Below are positions 1-8,557 of a stretch of 24,111 nucleotides of DNA, piece by piece. The notes under the pieces were generated by a model, which did not search any database, was not told where the DNA came from, and was given only the letters and a program-made list of their open reading frames with translations. The stretch is from Pseudomonadota bacterium (GTDB taxonomy: Bacteria; Pseudomonadota; Alphaproteobacteria; Rhizobiales; Methylopilaceae). Position numbers and translations under genes: made by a program. The stretch is from positions 1 to 24,111 of the forward strand of contig JAEZCD010000147.1 of assembly GCA_023430145.1 (NCBI GenBank). The letters are read 5' to 3'. Every line of letters begins with the position of its first letter. The stretch's first letter is position 1.

Positions 1-60
1 GGGGGGGGGGGGGCGGGGGTCAAGCGCCCCCCCCCCACCCCCCGCGCGGGCCCCCCCCCG
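1..60. other. G/C homopolymer tract at window edge, probable sequence artefact
   Basis: The first 60 bases are nearly all runs of G followed by runs of C, with no codon structure and composition far from the normal mixed GC-rich sequence that follows. This looks like low-quality sequence or poly-G read ends at a contig edge rather than biology. Bases 89-165, between the first hairpin and uraH, hold no recognisable gene. Confidence 0.6.
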
Positions 61-66
61 CCTCGG

Positions 67-88
67 CCCTCTCCCACGAGGGAGAGGG
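67..88. repeat. Short palindromic repeat, partial copy of family A
   Basis: A perfect 9-base stem (CCCTCTCCC, then loop ACGA, then GGGAGAGGG) forms a hairpin. The same arms close the larger palindromic element at 542-663, so this appears to be a solo arm or truncated copy of that element. Confidence 0.6.
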
Positions 89-165
89 AAGGAAGGACGA
101 AGCTGTTGACGCTGCGGGGCGAACGGCTGTCCAATCGAATTGTTCTCGATTGAGCCGGTGCCCGC

Positions 166-513
166 TTGGGAAAGCTGACGACGCACGTTCTCGACACGAT
201 GCACGGCCGGCCCGCCGCCGGCATGACGGTGCGCCTCAGCCATCTCGGCATCGAGGAGATCGGCGCCGCGCACGTCACCAATGCCGACGGCCGCATCGAC
301 GGCCCGCTGCTCGAGGGCGAGGCTTTCGCCGCCGGGACGTACGAGCTGCGCTTCGATGTCGGCGACTATTTCCGCGCCCTCGGCGTGGCGCTGCCCGAAC
401 CGGCCTTCCTCGAGACGGTGATGATCCGCTTTGGCATCGCCGACACGAGCGCGCACTACCACGTGCCGCTGCTCGTCAGCCCTTGGGCCTACTCGACCTA
501 TCGGGGGAGCTGA
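166..513 (+). CDS. uraH: 5-hydroxyisourate hydrolase (HIUase, transthyretin-like)
   Basis: The 115-residue product hydrolyses 5-hydroxyisourate, the product of urate oxidation, to OHCU in the ureide pathway. Both family signatures are present: LTTHVLDTMHGRPAAGM at residues 4-20, with the active-site His at 7, and the C-terminal tetrapeptide YRGS at 112-115. A further conserved His pair lies in HYHVPLL near residues 97-99. The length is normal for the family and there is no signal peptide, so it should be cytoplasmic. Translation must begin at a TTG codon, since no ATG or GTG fits before the conserved LTTHV motif; no strong Shine-Dalgarno is visible. It lies upstream of xdhA and encodes the step after PuuD, encoded further downstream. 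Confidence 0.93.
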   Translation: MGKLTTHVLDTMHGRPAAGMTVRLSHLGIEEIGAAHVTNADGRIDGPLLEGEAFAAGTYELRFDVGDYFRALGVALPEPAFLETVMIRFGIADTSAHYHVPLLVSPWAYSTYRGS

Positions 514-541
514 GATGGAGGGGCGTCGTCTTCTCTTTCTT

Positions 542-663
542 CCCCCTCCAATGGGGAGAGGGTGCCCGCGAAGCGGGCGGGTGAGGGCGTACGGAGCATC
601 AGAACGGGCGCCGTACCCCCGCACCCGTCGCCTTCGGCGACACCCTCTCCCCATGGGAGAGGG
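542..663. repeat. Palindromic intergenic element, family A, full copy
   Basis: This roughly 120-base element fills the gap between uraH and xdhA. It is a mosaic of nested hairpins: GCCCGC-GAA-GCGGGC at 564-578, GTCGCC-TTC-GGCGAC at 627-641 and CCCTCTCCC-CAT-GGGAGAGGG at 643-663. The outer arms (TCCCC-type and GGGGAGAGGG-type) are also mutually complementary. It resembles the intergenic mosaic palindromes known from rhizobia and relatives; the exact family name was not checked. Its right end lies 15 bases before the xdhA ATG. Confidence 0.75.
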
Positions 664-678
664 AAGAGAAGGCGCGCC

Positions 679-2163
679 ATGACGACGCGGCAAACAATCC
701 GCTTCGTGCGGCGCGGAAGGGTCGTCGAGGTTTCCCCGGCGACGCCGACCAAGATGCTGCTCGATCATCTGCGCATCGACGAGCGGGCGGTCGGCACCAA
801 GGAAGGCTGCAACGAGGGCGATTGCGGCGCCTGCACGGTCGTCTTGGCGCGGCTGCGGGACGGAAGGCTCGTGCACGAGCCGGCAAATGCCTGCATTCTC
901 ATGCTCGGCCAGTGCGACGGCGCCGAAGTGATCGCGGTGGAGGACTTGGCCGAGGGCGAGGCGCTGCACCCGATCCAGGCGGCGATGGTCGAGCGGCACG
1001 GATCGCAGTGCGGATTCTGCACGCCCGGCATCGTCATGAGCCTTTTTTCGCTGCAGCAGTCCGAGGAGGCGATCGACCGCCCGGCGATCCTCGATGCGCT
1101 GTCCGGAAACCTCTGCCGCTGCACCGGCTACCGGCCGATCGTCGACGCGGCACTCGACGCCGCCGTTCACCGCGGCGCCGACGCTTTTGCTCGCGACGCC
1201 GAGGCGAGGGCGGAGCGGCTCGCCTCGCTCGAGGACGAGGCCAACATCTTCATCGGCACCGCCGAGTGCTTCTTCGCCGCCCCGCGCACGGTCGAGGCGC
1301 TGGCGGCGCTCTACCTCGAGCACCCGGATGCGGTCCTCGTCGCCGGCGCGACCGATGTCGGGCTGTGGGTGACGAAGCAGCTGCGCCATCTGCCGAAGAT
1401 CATCTCGCTCGGCCGGGTGCGCGGGCTCGACCGGGTGGAGGCGGGGCCGGAGGCCGTGCTCATCGGTGCGACGGCGACTTACGCGCAGGCCGCGCCGACG
1501 CTCGGAAACATCGCGCCCGACCTCGCCGAGCTGTGGCGGCGCATCGGCTCGCGCCAGGTGCGCAGCGCCGGCACGGTCGGCGGCAACATCGCCAACGGCT
1601 CGCCGATCGGCGATTCGCCGCCGGCCCTCATCGCCCTCGGCGCCGCGCTGACGCTTCGACGCGGCGAGGAGCGCCGGACGCTGCCGCTGGAGAGCTTCTT
1701 CATCGACTACGGCAGGCAGGACCGGCGCCCGGGCGAGTTCGTGGAGATGATTTCCGTGCCTCGCCTCGCGGCGGGCCAAGAATTTCGCGCCTACAAGGTG
1801 GCGAAACGCTACGACCAAGACATTACGGGCGTCCTCGGCTGCTTCAATCTCGCCGTCGAGGACGGGCGCATCGCCGCCGCGCGCATCGCCTATGGCGGCA
1901 TGGCCGGCGTGCCGAAGCGGGCGGGTGGTGCCGAGCGGGCCGTGATCGGCGCCGCGTTGTCGGACCCGGGGACCTGGGAGACGGCGCTCGCGGCGGTGGA
2001 GGCTGACTTCACGCCGCTCACCGACATGCGGGCGAGCGCGGCGTATCGCTCGCTCGTGGCCCGAAACCTGCTCCGCAAGGCGCTGCACGAGATTGCCGGC
2101 GCGCCGGCAGCGGAGACGCGCGTTCTTTCGATGGCGGATGCGAGTGATGCGGCCGCAGCCTGA
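679..2163 (+). CDS. xdhA: Xanthine dehydrogenase small subunit (2Fe-2S and FAD)
   Basis: The 494-residue product is the iron-sulfur and flavin subunit of xanthine dehydrogenase, which oxidises hypoxanthine and xanthine to urate and passes electrons from the molybdenum site to FAD and NAD+. The N-terminal plant-type ferredoxin cluster has Cys44, 49, 52 and 72. The second 2Fe-2S domain has CGFC at 111-114 and CRC at 146-148. A FAD-binding domain follows, with GATDVG near residues 225-230, the motif AGTVGGNIANGSPIGD, and a C-terminal CO-dehydrogenase-flavoprotein domain. The ATG at 679 is chosen because the ferredoxin fold begins a few residues later; extending upstream only reads through the repeat. 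The purine-rich GGGAAGAGAAGG ahead of it can act as ribosome binding site. The 3' end overlaps xdhB. Confidence 0.95.
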   Translation: MTTRQTIRFVRRGRVVEVSPATPTKMLLDHLRIDERAVGTKEGCNEGDCGACTVVLARLRDGRLVHEPANACILMLGQCDGAEVIAVEDLAEGEALHPIQAAMVERHGSQCGFCTPGIVMSLFSLQQSEEAIDRPAILDALSGNLCRCTGYRPIVDAALDAAVHRGADAFARDAEARAERLASLEDEANIFIGTAECFFAAPRTVEALAALYLEHPDAVLVAGATDVGLWVTKQLRHLPKIISLGRVRGLDRVEAGPEAVLIGATATYAQAAPTLGNIAPDLAELWRRIGSRQVRSAGTVGGNIANGSPIGDSPPALIALGAALTLRRGEERRTLPLESFFIDYGRQDRRPGEFVEMISVPRLAAGQEFRAYKVAKRYDQDITGVLGCFNLAVEDGRIAAARIAYGGMAGVPKRAGGAERAVIGAALSDPGTWETALAAVEADFTPLTDMRASAAYRSLVARNLLRKALHEIAGAPAAETRVLSMADASDAAAA

Positions 2164-4477
2164 GCTTTTGCGCGAGGATGACGCGCCGCTGCGTACGGTT
2201 CGGCGCGCGCTGCCGCACGATTCGGCGACGAAGCACGTCCAGGGCTCGGCGCCCTATATCGACGACGTGCCCGAGCCGGCCGGGCTGCTGCACGTCGCCT
2301 GCGGGCTGTCGCACACGGCGAGCGGGCGAATCGTATCGCTCGATCTCGACGCGGTGCGGCGCTTCCCGGGTGTCATCGCCGTGCTCACCGCCGAGGACGT
2401 GCCGGGCACGAACGATGTCAGCCCCGTCCCGTTCGACCGCGAGCCGGTGCTGGCCGAAGACCGGGTAATCTTCCATGGCCAGCCTATTTATGCCGTCGTC
2501 GCCGAGACGCGGGACGCGGCCCGCAGAGCCGCGCGGCTCGGGAAAGTGGAGATCGCCAAGGAGCCGCCGCTCGTCACCGCCGAGGCCGCACTCGCGGCGG
2601 AGAGCCGGCTGATGCCGGACTACGCTTTTCGCCGCGGCGATGCTTTGGCCGGCGTCGAGCGCGCGCCGAGGTCGCTCAAAGGCGAGATGCGGATCGGCGG
2701 CCAGGAGCACTTCTACCTCGAGGGCCAGGTTGCGCTCGCCATCCCGGGCGAGGACCGGGACATGCACGTGATCTCCTCCACCCAGCATCCGACCGAGATC
2801 CAGCACATCGTCGCGCATGTGCTCGGCGTGCCGGACAATGCCGTCACCGCCGAGTGCCGGCGCATGGGCGGCGGGTTCGGCGGTAAGGAGAGCCAGGCGA
2901 CGCAATGGGCGGCGATCGCGGCGCTGGCGGCGCGCGTCACCCGGCGGCCGGCGAAAATCCGCCTCGACCGCGACGACGACATGGTGGCGACCGGCAAGCG
3001 GCACGACGCGGTGCTGCGCTGGAAGGTCGGCTTCGACGAGAGCGGCCGCATCGAGGCGCTCGCCGCCGACTATCTGATGCGCTGCGGCGCCACCTGGGAT
3101 CTGTCGCTCGGCGTCTGCGACCGGACCATGTTCCACGCCGACAACGCCTATTTCCTGCCCGAGGTGGAGATTCTCTCGCGCCGGCTGCGCACCAACACCG
3201 TCTCCAACACCGCCTTCCGCGGCTTCGGCGGCCCGCAGGGCGTCGTCGGCATGGAGCGGGTCATCGACGCCATCGCCTGGGAGCTCGGGCTCGACCCCCT
3301 CGACGTCCGCAAGCGCAATTTCTACGGCCCCGGCCGCGACGAGACGCCTTACGGCATGACCGTCGAGGACAACATCGCGCACGAGCTGGTCGATACGCTC
3401 GAGGCGACCTCGAGCTACCGGGCGCGGCGGCGCGAGACCGGCGCGTTCAACGCGGCGAGCCCGTTCCTGAAGAAGGGCATCGCGCTGACGCCGGTGAAAT
3501 TCGGCATCTCGTTCACGCTGATGCACCTCAACCAGGCCGGCGCGCTGGTGCACGTCTACCAGGACGGCTCGATCACGCTGAACCATGGCGGCACCGAGAT
3601 GGGGCAGGGCCTGTTCGTGAAAGTCGCCCAGGTGGTCGCCGAAGTGTTCGGCGTCGACCTCGACAAGGTGAAGATCACCTCGACCAACACGGCAAAAGTG
3701 CCGAACACCGCGCCGACCGCCGCCTCCTCGGGCAGCGACCTCAACGGCATGGCGGCGAAAGTCGCCGCCGAGACGATCCGGCAGCGCATGGCCGCGCATG
3801 CCGCCGAGCATTTTTCCGTGCCCGAGGACGAGGTCCGCTTTTCCGACGGGCATGTGGTGATCGGCAATCGGACCATGCCCTTCGCCGAGCTGGCGAAGCG
3901 CTGCATCCTCGCCCGCGTCTCGCTGTCGTCGACCGGCTACTACCGGACGCCGACGATCTTCTGGGACCGCGAGAAGGCGAAGGGCCGGCCGTTCCTCTAT
4001 TTCGCCTATGGCGCGGCCTGCAGCGAGGTGACGATCGACACTCTGACGGGCGAGATGCGCGTCGACCGCGTCGACATCCTGCACGATTGCGGCCGCTCGC
4101 TGAACCCGGCGATCGATCTCGGCCAGATCGAGGGCGGCTTCGTCCAGGGCATGGGCTGGCTGACGGCCGAGGAACTCGTCTGGGACGAGGCGGGCCGGCT
4201 GCGCACGCACGCGCCCTCGACCTACAAGATTCCGACCGCCACCGACGTGCCGGCGGATTTCCGCGTCGCCCTGTTCGACGGACCGAACCGGGAGGCGACG
4301 ATCTACCGCTCGAAGGCCGTCGGCGAGCCGCCGCTGATGCTCGCCGTCTCGGTCTTCGCCGCCATCGCCGACGCGATCGCTTCGCTCGCGCCCGGAAAAC
4401 CGGTGCCGCTCGATGCGCCGGCGACGCCGGAGGCGATTCTTTTCGCCTGCGAGCGGATGCGGGCGGGGACGGCCTGA
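2147..4477 (+). CDS. xdhB: Xanthine dehydrogenase large subunit (molybdopterin-binding)
   Basis: The 776-residue product is the molybdenum cofactor subunit that hydroxylates the purine ring. Visible family motifs are MGGGFGGKES from residue 240, FRGFGGPQG with Arg358 (substrate and cofactor region), GGTEMGQGL, SSTGYYRTP, and the near-C-terminal VGEPPLML whose Glu727 corresponds to the catalytic base. The length matches bacterial XdhB. The start is uncertain between ATG 2147 and ATG 2138, three codons earlier; both overlap the end of xdhA, which implies translational coupling. XdhB rather than CO dehydrogenase CoxL is supported by the partner subunit layout (2Fe-2S and FAD fused), by xdhC and by guaD next door. 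Confidence 0.95.
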   Translation: MRPQPELLREDDAPLRTVRRALPHDSATKHVQGSAPYIDDVPEPAGLLHVACGLSHTASGRIVSLDLDAVRRFPGVIAVLTAEDVPGTNDVSPVPFDREPVLAEDRVIFHGQPIYAVVAETRDAARRAARLGKVEIAKEPPLVTAEAALAAESRLMPDYAFRRGDALAGVERAPRSLKGEMRIGGQEHFYLEGQVALAIPGEDRDMHVISSTQHPTEIQHIVAHVLGVPDNAVTAECRRMGGGFGGKESQATQWAAIAALAARVTRRPAKIRLDRDDDMVATGKRHDAVLRWKVGFDESGRIEALAADYLMRCGATWDLSLGVCDRTMFHADNAYFLPEVEILSRRLRTNTVSNTAFRGFGGPQGVVGMERVIDAIAWELGLDPLDVRKRNFYGPGRDETPYGMTVEDNIAHELVDTLEATSSYRARRRETGAFNAASPFLKKGIALTPVKFGISFTLMHLNQAGALVHVYQDGSITLNHGGTEMGQGLFVKVAQVVAEVFGVDLDKVKITSTNTAKVPNTAPTAASSGSDLNGMAAKVAAETIRQRMAAHAAEHFSVPEDEVRFSDGHVVIGNRTMPFAELAKRCILARVSLSSTGYYRTPTIFWDREKAKGRPFLYFAYGAACSEVTIDTLTGEMRVDRVDILHDCGRSLNPAIDLGQIEGGFVQGMGWLTAEELVWDEAGRLRTHAPSTYKIPTATDVPADFRVALFDGPNREATIYRSKAVGEPPLMLAVSVFAAIADAIASLAPGKPVPLDAPATPEAILFACERMRAGTA

Positions 4478-4478
4478 G

Positions 4479-5447
4479 ATGCGCGTGTGGCAAAAGCTCT
4501 TCGAAGCGGCGAAGGCGGGCGAAGCTGCCGCCCTCGTCACGCTGATCGGCGCGCAGGGCTCGAGCCCGCAAGCCGCGGGCGCGCGGATGATCGTCCGCGC
4601 GGGCGGCTATCACGGCACGATCGGCGGCGGCGCGCTCGAATGGGAGCTGATCCGCCTCGCCCAGGCGGCGCTTGCCACGCCAGGGCCGGCGAAGCTGATC
4701 GACCAGGCGCTCGGGCCGGACCTCGGGCAATGCTGCGGCGGCCGCGTGCAGGCGCTGATCGAGCGCTTCGGCCCGGACGACCGACTGCATCTCGCCCATC
4801 TCGCCGCCGCCGAGCGGGCCGGATCGTTCGTGACGTCCGGCAGGCTCGGCGGCTGGCCGCATCTCGATCGCGAGATCGACAAGAGCCCGATCCGCGAGCC
4901 GGCGAGCATCGCCTACGATCCGGCGACCGGCGAGCTGCGCGAGGTCTGGCACATGCCGGCGACCGAGGTCGCCCTGTTCGGCGCCGGCCATGTCGGCCGC
5001 GCACTCGCGCTGGCGCTGGCGCCGCTGCCCTTCGCGGTCACCTGGATCGATCCGCGACCCGAAGCTTTTCCGTCACACGTTCCGCAGAACGTGCGCATCC
5101 TTGTGGACGACGACCCGCCGCGGCGTCTGGCGGAGATGCCGGCGGATACGCTGGTCGTCGTGATGACGCACAGCCACCCGCTCGACCTCGCCATCATCGC
5201 CGCGGCGCTGCCGGATCCGCGCTTCGCCTATGTCGGGCTGATCGGCTCGGCGACCAAGCGCGCGCGTTTCCTGCGCCAGCTGCGCGATGCCGGCATCGAT
5301 GCCGGCCGGCTCGTCTGCCCGATCGGCATGCCCGGCATCAGCGGCAAGGAGCCGGCGGTGATCGCCGCCTCGGTCGCCGCCCAGCTTCTCGCCGTGCGGA
5401 GCGACCTCTCCGCCGCTATCCCGCGGGAGAGGGCCGATGCTGCCTGA
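4479..5447 (+). CDS. xdhC: Xanthine dehydrogenase accessory protein XdhC
   Basis: The 322-residue product is the chaperone that binds molybdenum cofactor, supports its sulfuration and inserts it into XdhB. The N-terminal XdhC/CoxI domain carries GTIGGGALE and LGQCCGG. The C-terminal Rossmann domain carries GAGHVGRALA near residue 168, then VMTHSHPLD, YVGLIGSATKR and CPIGMPGISGKEPAVIA. The ATG lies one base after the xdhB stop codon (TGAGATG) and the end overlaps guaD by 11 bases, so it is part of a tight operon. Not expected to be exported. The alternative, a generic CoxI-like protein, is unlikely given its place between xdhB and guaD. Confidence 0.94.
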   Translation: MRVWQKLFEAAKAGEAAALVTLIGAQGSSPQAAGARMIVRAGGYHGTIGGGALEWELIRLAQAALATPGPAKLIDQALGPDLGQCCGGRVQALIERFGPDDRLHLAHLAAAERAGSFVTSGRLGGWPHLDREIDKSPIREPASIAYDPATGELREVWHMPATEVALFGAGHVGRALALALAPLPFAVTWIDPRPEAFPSHVPQNVRILVDDDPPRRLAEMPADTLVVVMTHSHPLDLAIIAAALPDPRFAYVGLIGSATKRARFLRQLRDAGIDAGRLVCPIGMPGISGKEPAVIAASVAAQLLAVRSDLSAAIPRERADAA

Positions 5448-5919
5448 AACGGACCGGCAGATGCTCCTGCGCGCCGTCGAGCTGAGCCACGAGCACATGC
5501 ATGCCGGCCGCGGCGGCCCGTTCGGCGCGGTGATCGCCCGGCCCGACGGCACCATCGTCGCCGAGGGCTGGAACGAGGTGCTCTCGACCAACGACCCGAC
5601 CGCCCATGCCGAGGTCGTCGCCATCCGGCGGGCCAGTTCCAAGCTCGGCACCTTCGATCTCTCCGGGCATGTGATGTACGCCTCCTGCGAGCCGTGCCCG
5701 ATGTGCCTTTCGGCGATCTTCTGGGCGCGGCTCGACCGCATCGTCTTCGCCAACACGCGCGAGGACGCTGCCCGCATCGGCTTCGACGACGCGCTGATCT
5801 ACGAGGAGGTGGCAAAGCCGCTCGACAAGCGCCTCATCGCCTGCGAGCGCATCGAGCTCGACGAGGCGGCCGAGGTGTTCGAGGCCTGGCTGAAGAAGCC
5901 CGATAAGGTGGGCTACTGA
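5437..5919 (+). CDS. guaD: Guanine deaminase, cytidine-deaminase fold
   Basis: The 160-residue product deaminates guanine to xanthine, feeding XdhAB. It belongs to the short cytidine deaminase-like zinc family (as in Bacillus subtilis GuaD), not to the long amidohydrolase guanine deaminases. Zinc ligands and catalytic Glu are His57, Glu59, Cys87 and Cys90 in TAHAEV and SCEPCPMC. The tail with FDDALIYEE and a C-terminal aromatic residue after a Lys-rich stretch (KKPDKVGY) matches the GuaD group, where the C-terminal segment contributes to the neighbouring active site by domain swapping. tRNA adenosine deaminase (TadA) was considered, but the length, the C-terminal extension and the xdh context favour GuaD. 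The stop overlaps the next start as TGATG. Confidence 0.9.
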   Translation: MLPETDRQMLLRAVELSHEHMHAGRGGPFGAVIARPDGTIVAEGWNEVLSTNDPTAHAEVVAIRRASSKLGTFDLSGHVMYASCEPCPMCLSAIFWARLDRIVFANTREDAARIGFDDALIYEEVAKPLDKRLIACERIELDEAAEVFEAWLKKPDKVGY

Positions 5920-7487
5920 TGGCCCCGCCGCCGCTGATCGAGGCGATCGGCATCACCAAGCGCTTCGGGCCGACGCTCGCCAACGACCACGTCAACCTCG
6001 CCGTCGCACCGGGCGAGATCCATGCCCTGCTCGGCGAGAACGGCGCCGGCAAGTCGACGCTGGTGAAAATCCTCTACGGCCTCTTGCAGCCCGACGAGGG
6101 CGAGATCCGGATGGACGGCACGCCGGTCGTCATCGACGGGCCGGCCGATGCGCGGGCGCGCGGCATCGGCATGGTGTTCCAGCATTTCTCGCTGTTCGAG
6201 GCGCTGACCGTGGCCGAGAACGTCGCCCTCGCCATGCCGCCTGGGGAGCGCATCGGCAAGCTCGCGCGGCGCGTCGGCGAGGTCGCCGCCGAATACGGCC
6301 TGCCGCTCGCGCCGAACGCGCCGGTGCACGCGCTCTCGGTCGGCGAGCGGCAGCGCGTCGAGATCGTCCGCTGCCTCCTGCAGAACCCGCGCCTCGTCAT
6401 CCTCGACGAGCCGACCGCGGTGCTGACGCCGCAGGAAGCCGAGCGCCTGTTCGAGACGCTCGACCGGCTCGCCGCCGAGGGCAAGTCGATCCTCTACATC
6501 AGCCACCGGCTGATCGAGGTGAAACGCCTCTGCCATCGGGCGACCGTGCTGCGGGGCGGCCGCGTCGTCGCCGAGGCCGTCGATCCCCGCAAGGAGACCG
6601 CCTCCTCGCTGGCCGCGCTGATGGTCGGCCGCGAGGTCCGCGAGACCCGCATCGATGCCCCGGCGAAGGCCGGTGCGGTCCGGCTGTCGATCCGCGGTCT
6701 CTCGCTGCCGCCGCCGTCGCTGCACGGGGTAGCTCTGTCCGGCATCGACCTCGAGGTGCGGGCAGGCGAGATCGTCGCCATCGCCGGCGTCGCCGGCAAC
6801 GGCCAGTCCGAGCTGTTCGAGGCGCTGTCGGGCGAGCGGCTCGCCGAGCACGAGGGGGCGATCCTGATCGACGGCGCTCCCGTCGGCCTCGCCGGCGTCA
6901 CCGAGCGGCGCAAGCGCAAGGCCGCCTTTGTGCCCGAGGAGCGGCTCGGCCATGCCGCAGCGCCGACCCTGAAGCTGTCGGAGAACGCGCTTCTCACCAA
7001 GCACGCGCACGGCGACCTCGTGCGCCGCGGCTTCCTCGACCTCGCCCGCGCGCTCGGCCTCTCCGACCGCATCTCGCAGGATCACGACGTGCGCAAGGGC
7101 ACGCGCGATCCGGCCGCGCGTTCGCTCTCGGGCGGCAACCTGCAGAAATTCGTGGTGGGCAGGGAACTGCACGACAGGCCGGCGGTGCTGGTCGTCAACC
7201 AGCCGACCTGGGGCGTCGACGCCGGCGCCGCGGCGGCGATCCGCAAGGCGCTGATCGAGCTCGCCCGATCGGGCGCCGCCGTGCTCGTCATCAGCCAGGA
7301 TCTCGACGAGATCCTCGCCATCGCCGATCGCATCGCCGTCATCCACGACGGCAAGCTGTCGAAGCCGGAGCCGGCGGCGACCGTCGACATCGAGCATATC
7401 GGCCTCTTGATGGGCGGCGCGCGGCCCGAGCTGCACGCCGATTCCGTCGAGAATCCCGCGGAGGCGCGCGATGCCGCTCGTGCTTGA
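5919..7487 (+). CDS. BMP-type ABC importer, double ATP-binding protein
   Basis: The 522-residue cytoplasmic protein carries two fused nucleotide-binding domains and powers an importer for nucleosides or nucleobases (NupO/YufO-like, RbsA-like layout). Domain 1 is canonical: Walker A GENGAGKST at 39-47, signature LSVGERQR from 139, Walker B LVILDEP at 159-165. Domain 2 (about 255-510) is degenerate at Walker A (GVAGNGQSE at 290-298) and at Walker B, where Asn427-Gln428 replace the usual Asp-Glu, but keeps the signature LSGGNLQK at 403-410. Such asymmetry is usual in this family. The start overlaps guaD by one base and the end overlaps the first permease gene by 17 bases. Purine specificity is inferred only from the neighbours. 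Confidence 0.9.
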   Translation: MAPPPLIEAIGITKRFGPTLANDHVNLAVAPGEIHALLGENGAGKSTLVKILYGLLQPDEGEIRMDGTPVVIDGPADARARGIGMVFQHFSLFEALTVAENVALAMPPGERIGKLARRVGEVAAEYGLPLAPNAPVHALSVGERQRVEIVRCLLQNPRLVILDEPTAVLTPQEAERLFETLDRLAAEGKSILYISHRLIEVKRLCHRATVLRGGRVVAEAVDPRKETASSLAALMVGREVRETRIDAPAKAGAVRLSIRGLSLPPPSLHGVALSGIDLEVRAGEIVAIAGVAGNGQSELFEALSGERLAEHEGAILIDGAPVGLAGVTERRKRKAAFVPEERLGHAAAPTLKLSENALLTKHAHGDLVRRGFLDLARALGLSDRISQDHDVRKGTRDPAARSLSGGNLQKFVVGRELHDRPAVLVVNQPTWGVDAGAAAAIRKALIELARSGAAVLVISQDLDEILAIADRIAVIHDGKLSKPEPAATVDIEHIGLLMGGARPELHADSVENPAEARDAARA

Positions 7488-8553
7488 GCGCCGCCCGGAG
7501 CCGTCGCGCCTCGCGACCCTGCTGTCGCCGCTGATCGCCGTCGCGCTGACGCTCGTCTTCGGCATCGTCATGTTCGCCGTCATGGGCAAGAGCCCGTTCC
7601 AGGCGCTGTACGTCTATTTCGTCGAGCCGCTGACGCAGTGGTGGGGCGTCACCGAGGTGATCGTCAAGGCGACGCCGCTGGTCCTCATCGCCATCGGCCT
7701 GTCGCTCTGCTACCGCGCCAATGTCTGGAACATCGGCGCCGAGGGGCAGTATACGGCCGGCGCCATCGCCGGCGGCTTCGTCGCGCTCGCCACGCACGGC
7801 ACGGAGTCGATGCTGATCCTGCCGGCGATGCTCGTCGCCGGGGCGGCGGCCGGCGCCGCCTACGGGCTGATCCCGGCCGTGCTGCGCGTCAGATTCGGCG
7901 CCAGCGAGATTCTCACCAGCCTGATGCTGGTCTACGTCGCCCAGCTCGGGCTCGACTGGCTCGTCCGCGGTCCCTGGCGCGACCCGCAGGGCTTCAACTT
8001 CCCGCAGACGGTGACCTTCTCGGACAGCGCGACGATGCCCCTCCTGATGGAGGGCGGACGGCTGCATATCGGCGCGATCCTTGCTTTGCTGGGGGTGATG
8101 GGAGCCGCAGTTCTCCTGGGGCGCACGTTGAAGGGTTTTGAGATCAAGGTGATCGGGGCGGCGCCGCGGGCAGGGCGGTTCGGCGGCTTCTCGGCCGATC
8201 GCCTCGTGCTGTTCACCTTCGCCGGCTCGGGGGCGCGCGCCGGCCTCGCCGGCATCGGCGAGGTGGCGGGGCCGATGGGCCAGCTGCTGCCGACCATCTC
8301 GCCCGGCTACGGCTTCACGGCGATCATCGTCGCCTTTCTCGGCCGGCTCGACCCGGTCGGCATCCTGATCGCCGGCCTCGTGCTGGCCCTGTCCTACATC
8401 GGCGGCGAGAACGCGCAGATCGCCATGGACATCCCGCTCGATCTCACGCGCGTCTTCCAGGGCGTGCTCTTGTTCTTCGTGCTCGCCTGCGATGCCGCGG
8501 CGCAGTTCCGCTTGCGGCGCATCGGCGCCGTCTCTCCCGTGCCGGCGGAGTGA
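7471..8553 (+). CDS. BMP-type ABC importer permease 1
   Basis: The 360-residue multi-spanning inner-membrane protein belongs to the branched-chain/ribose-type permease family (BPD_transp_2). Hydrophobic segments begin near residue 15 and recur through most of the protein. The conserved cytoplasmic-loop motif ANVWNIGAEGQYTAGA lies near residues 83-98, as in NupP/YufP-like permeases. ATG 7471 is preceded by GGAGG 8 bases upstream, inside the end of the ATPase gene, so the two are translationally coupled. With the next permease it forms the heterodimeric channel. This member carries an unremarkable basic N-terminus and no extra domain. Confidence 0.9.
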   Translation: MPLVLERRPEPSRLATLLSPLIAVALTLVFGIVMFAVMGKSPFQALYVYFVEPLTQWWGVTEVIVKATPLVLIAIGLSLCYRANVWNIGAEGQYTAGAIAGGFVALATHGTESMLILPAMLVAGAAAGAAYGLIPAVLRVRFGASEILTSLMLVYVAQLGLDWLVRGPWRDPQGFNFPQTVTFSDSATMPLLMEGGRLHIGAILALLGVMGAAVLLGRTLKGFEIKVIGAAPRAGRFGGFSADRLVLFTFAGSGARAGLAGIGEVAGPMGQLLPTISPGYGFTAIIVAFLGRLDPVGILIAGLVLALSYIGGENAQIAMDIPLDLTRVFQGVLLFFVLACDAAAQFRLRRIGAVSPVPAE

Positions 8554-8557
8554 CGCC

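Noticed and set aside
562..678. Earlier in-frame start for xdhA
   Set aside because: The extra 39 codons translate the palindromic repeat; XdhA-type ferredoxin domains begin only a few residues before the sequence encoded from 679.
2147..4477. CO dehydrogenase large subunit (CoxL) as identity of the xdhB product
   Set aside because: The fused 2Fe-2S/FAD partner, XdhC and GuaD neighbours fit xanthine dehydrogenase. I do not see the AYxCSFR active-site motif of true CoxL; the corresponding region reads FRGFGGPQG.
2018..4540. Very long open frame (840 codons) on the - strand opposite xdhB
   Set aside because: It is antisense to a gene with complete family motifs, its translation is Arg/His/Asp-rich without any recognisable domain, and such mirrors are expected in DNA with about 70% GC and strong third-position GC bias.
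5437..5919. TadA tRNA adenosine deaminase
   Set aside because: The C-terminal extension, the FDDALIYEE segment and the tight xdh operon position fit guanine deaminase better.
5913..7589. 558-codon open frame on the - strand opposite the BMP-type ATPase
   Set aside because: Shadow of the + strand gene; composition is typical of antisense GC-rich frames and it crosses the boundaries of two real genes.
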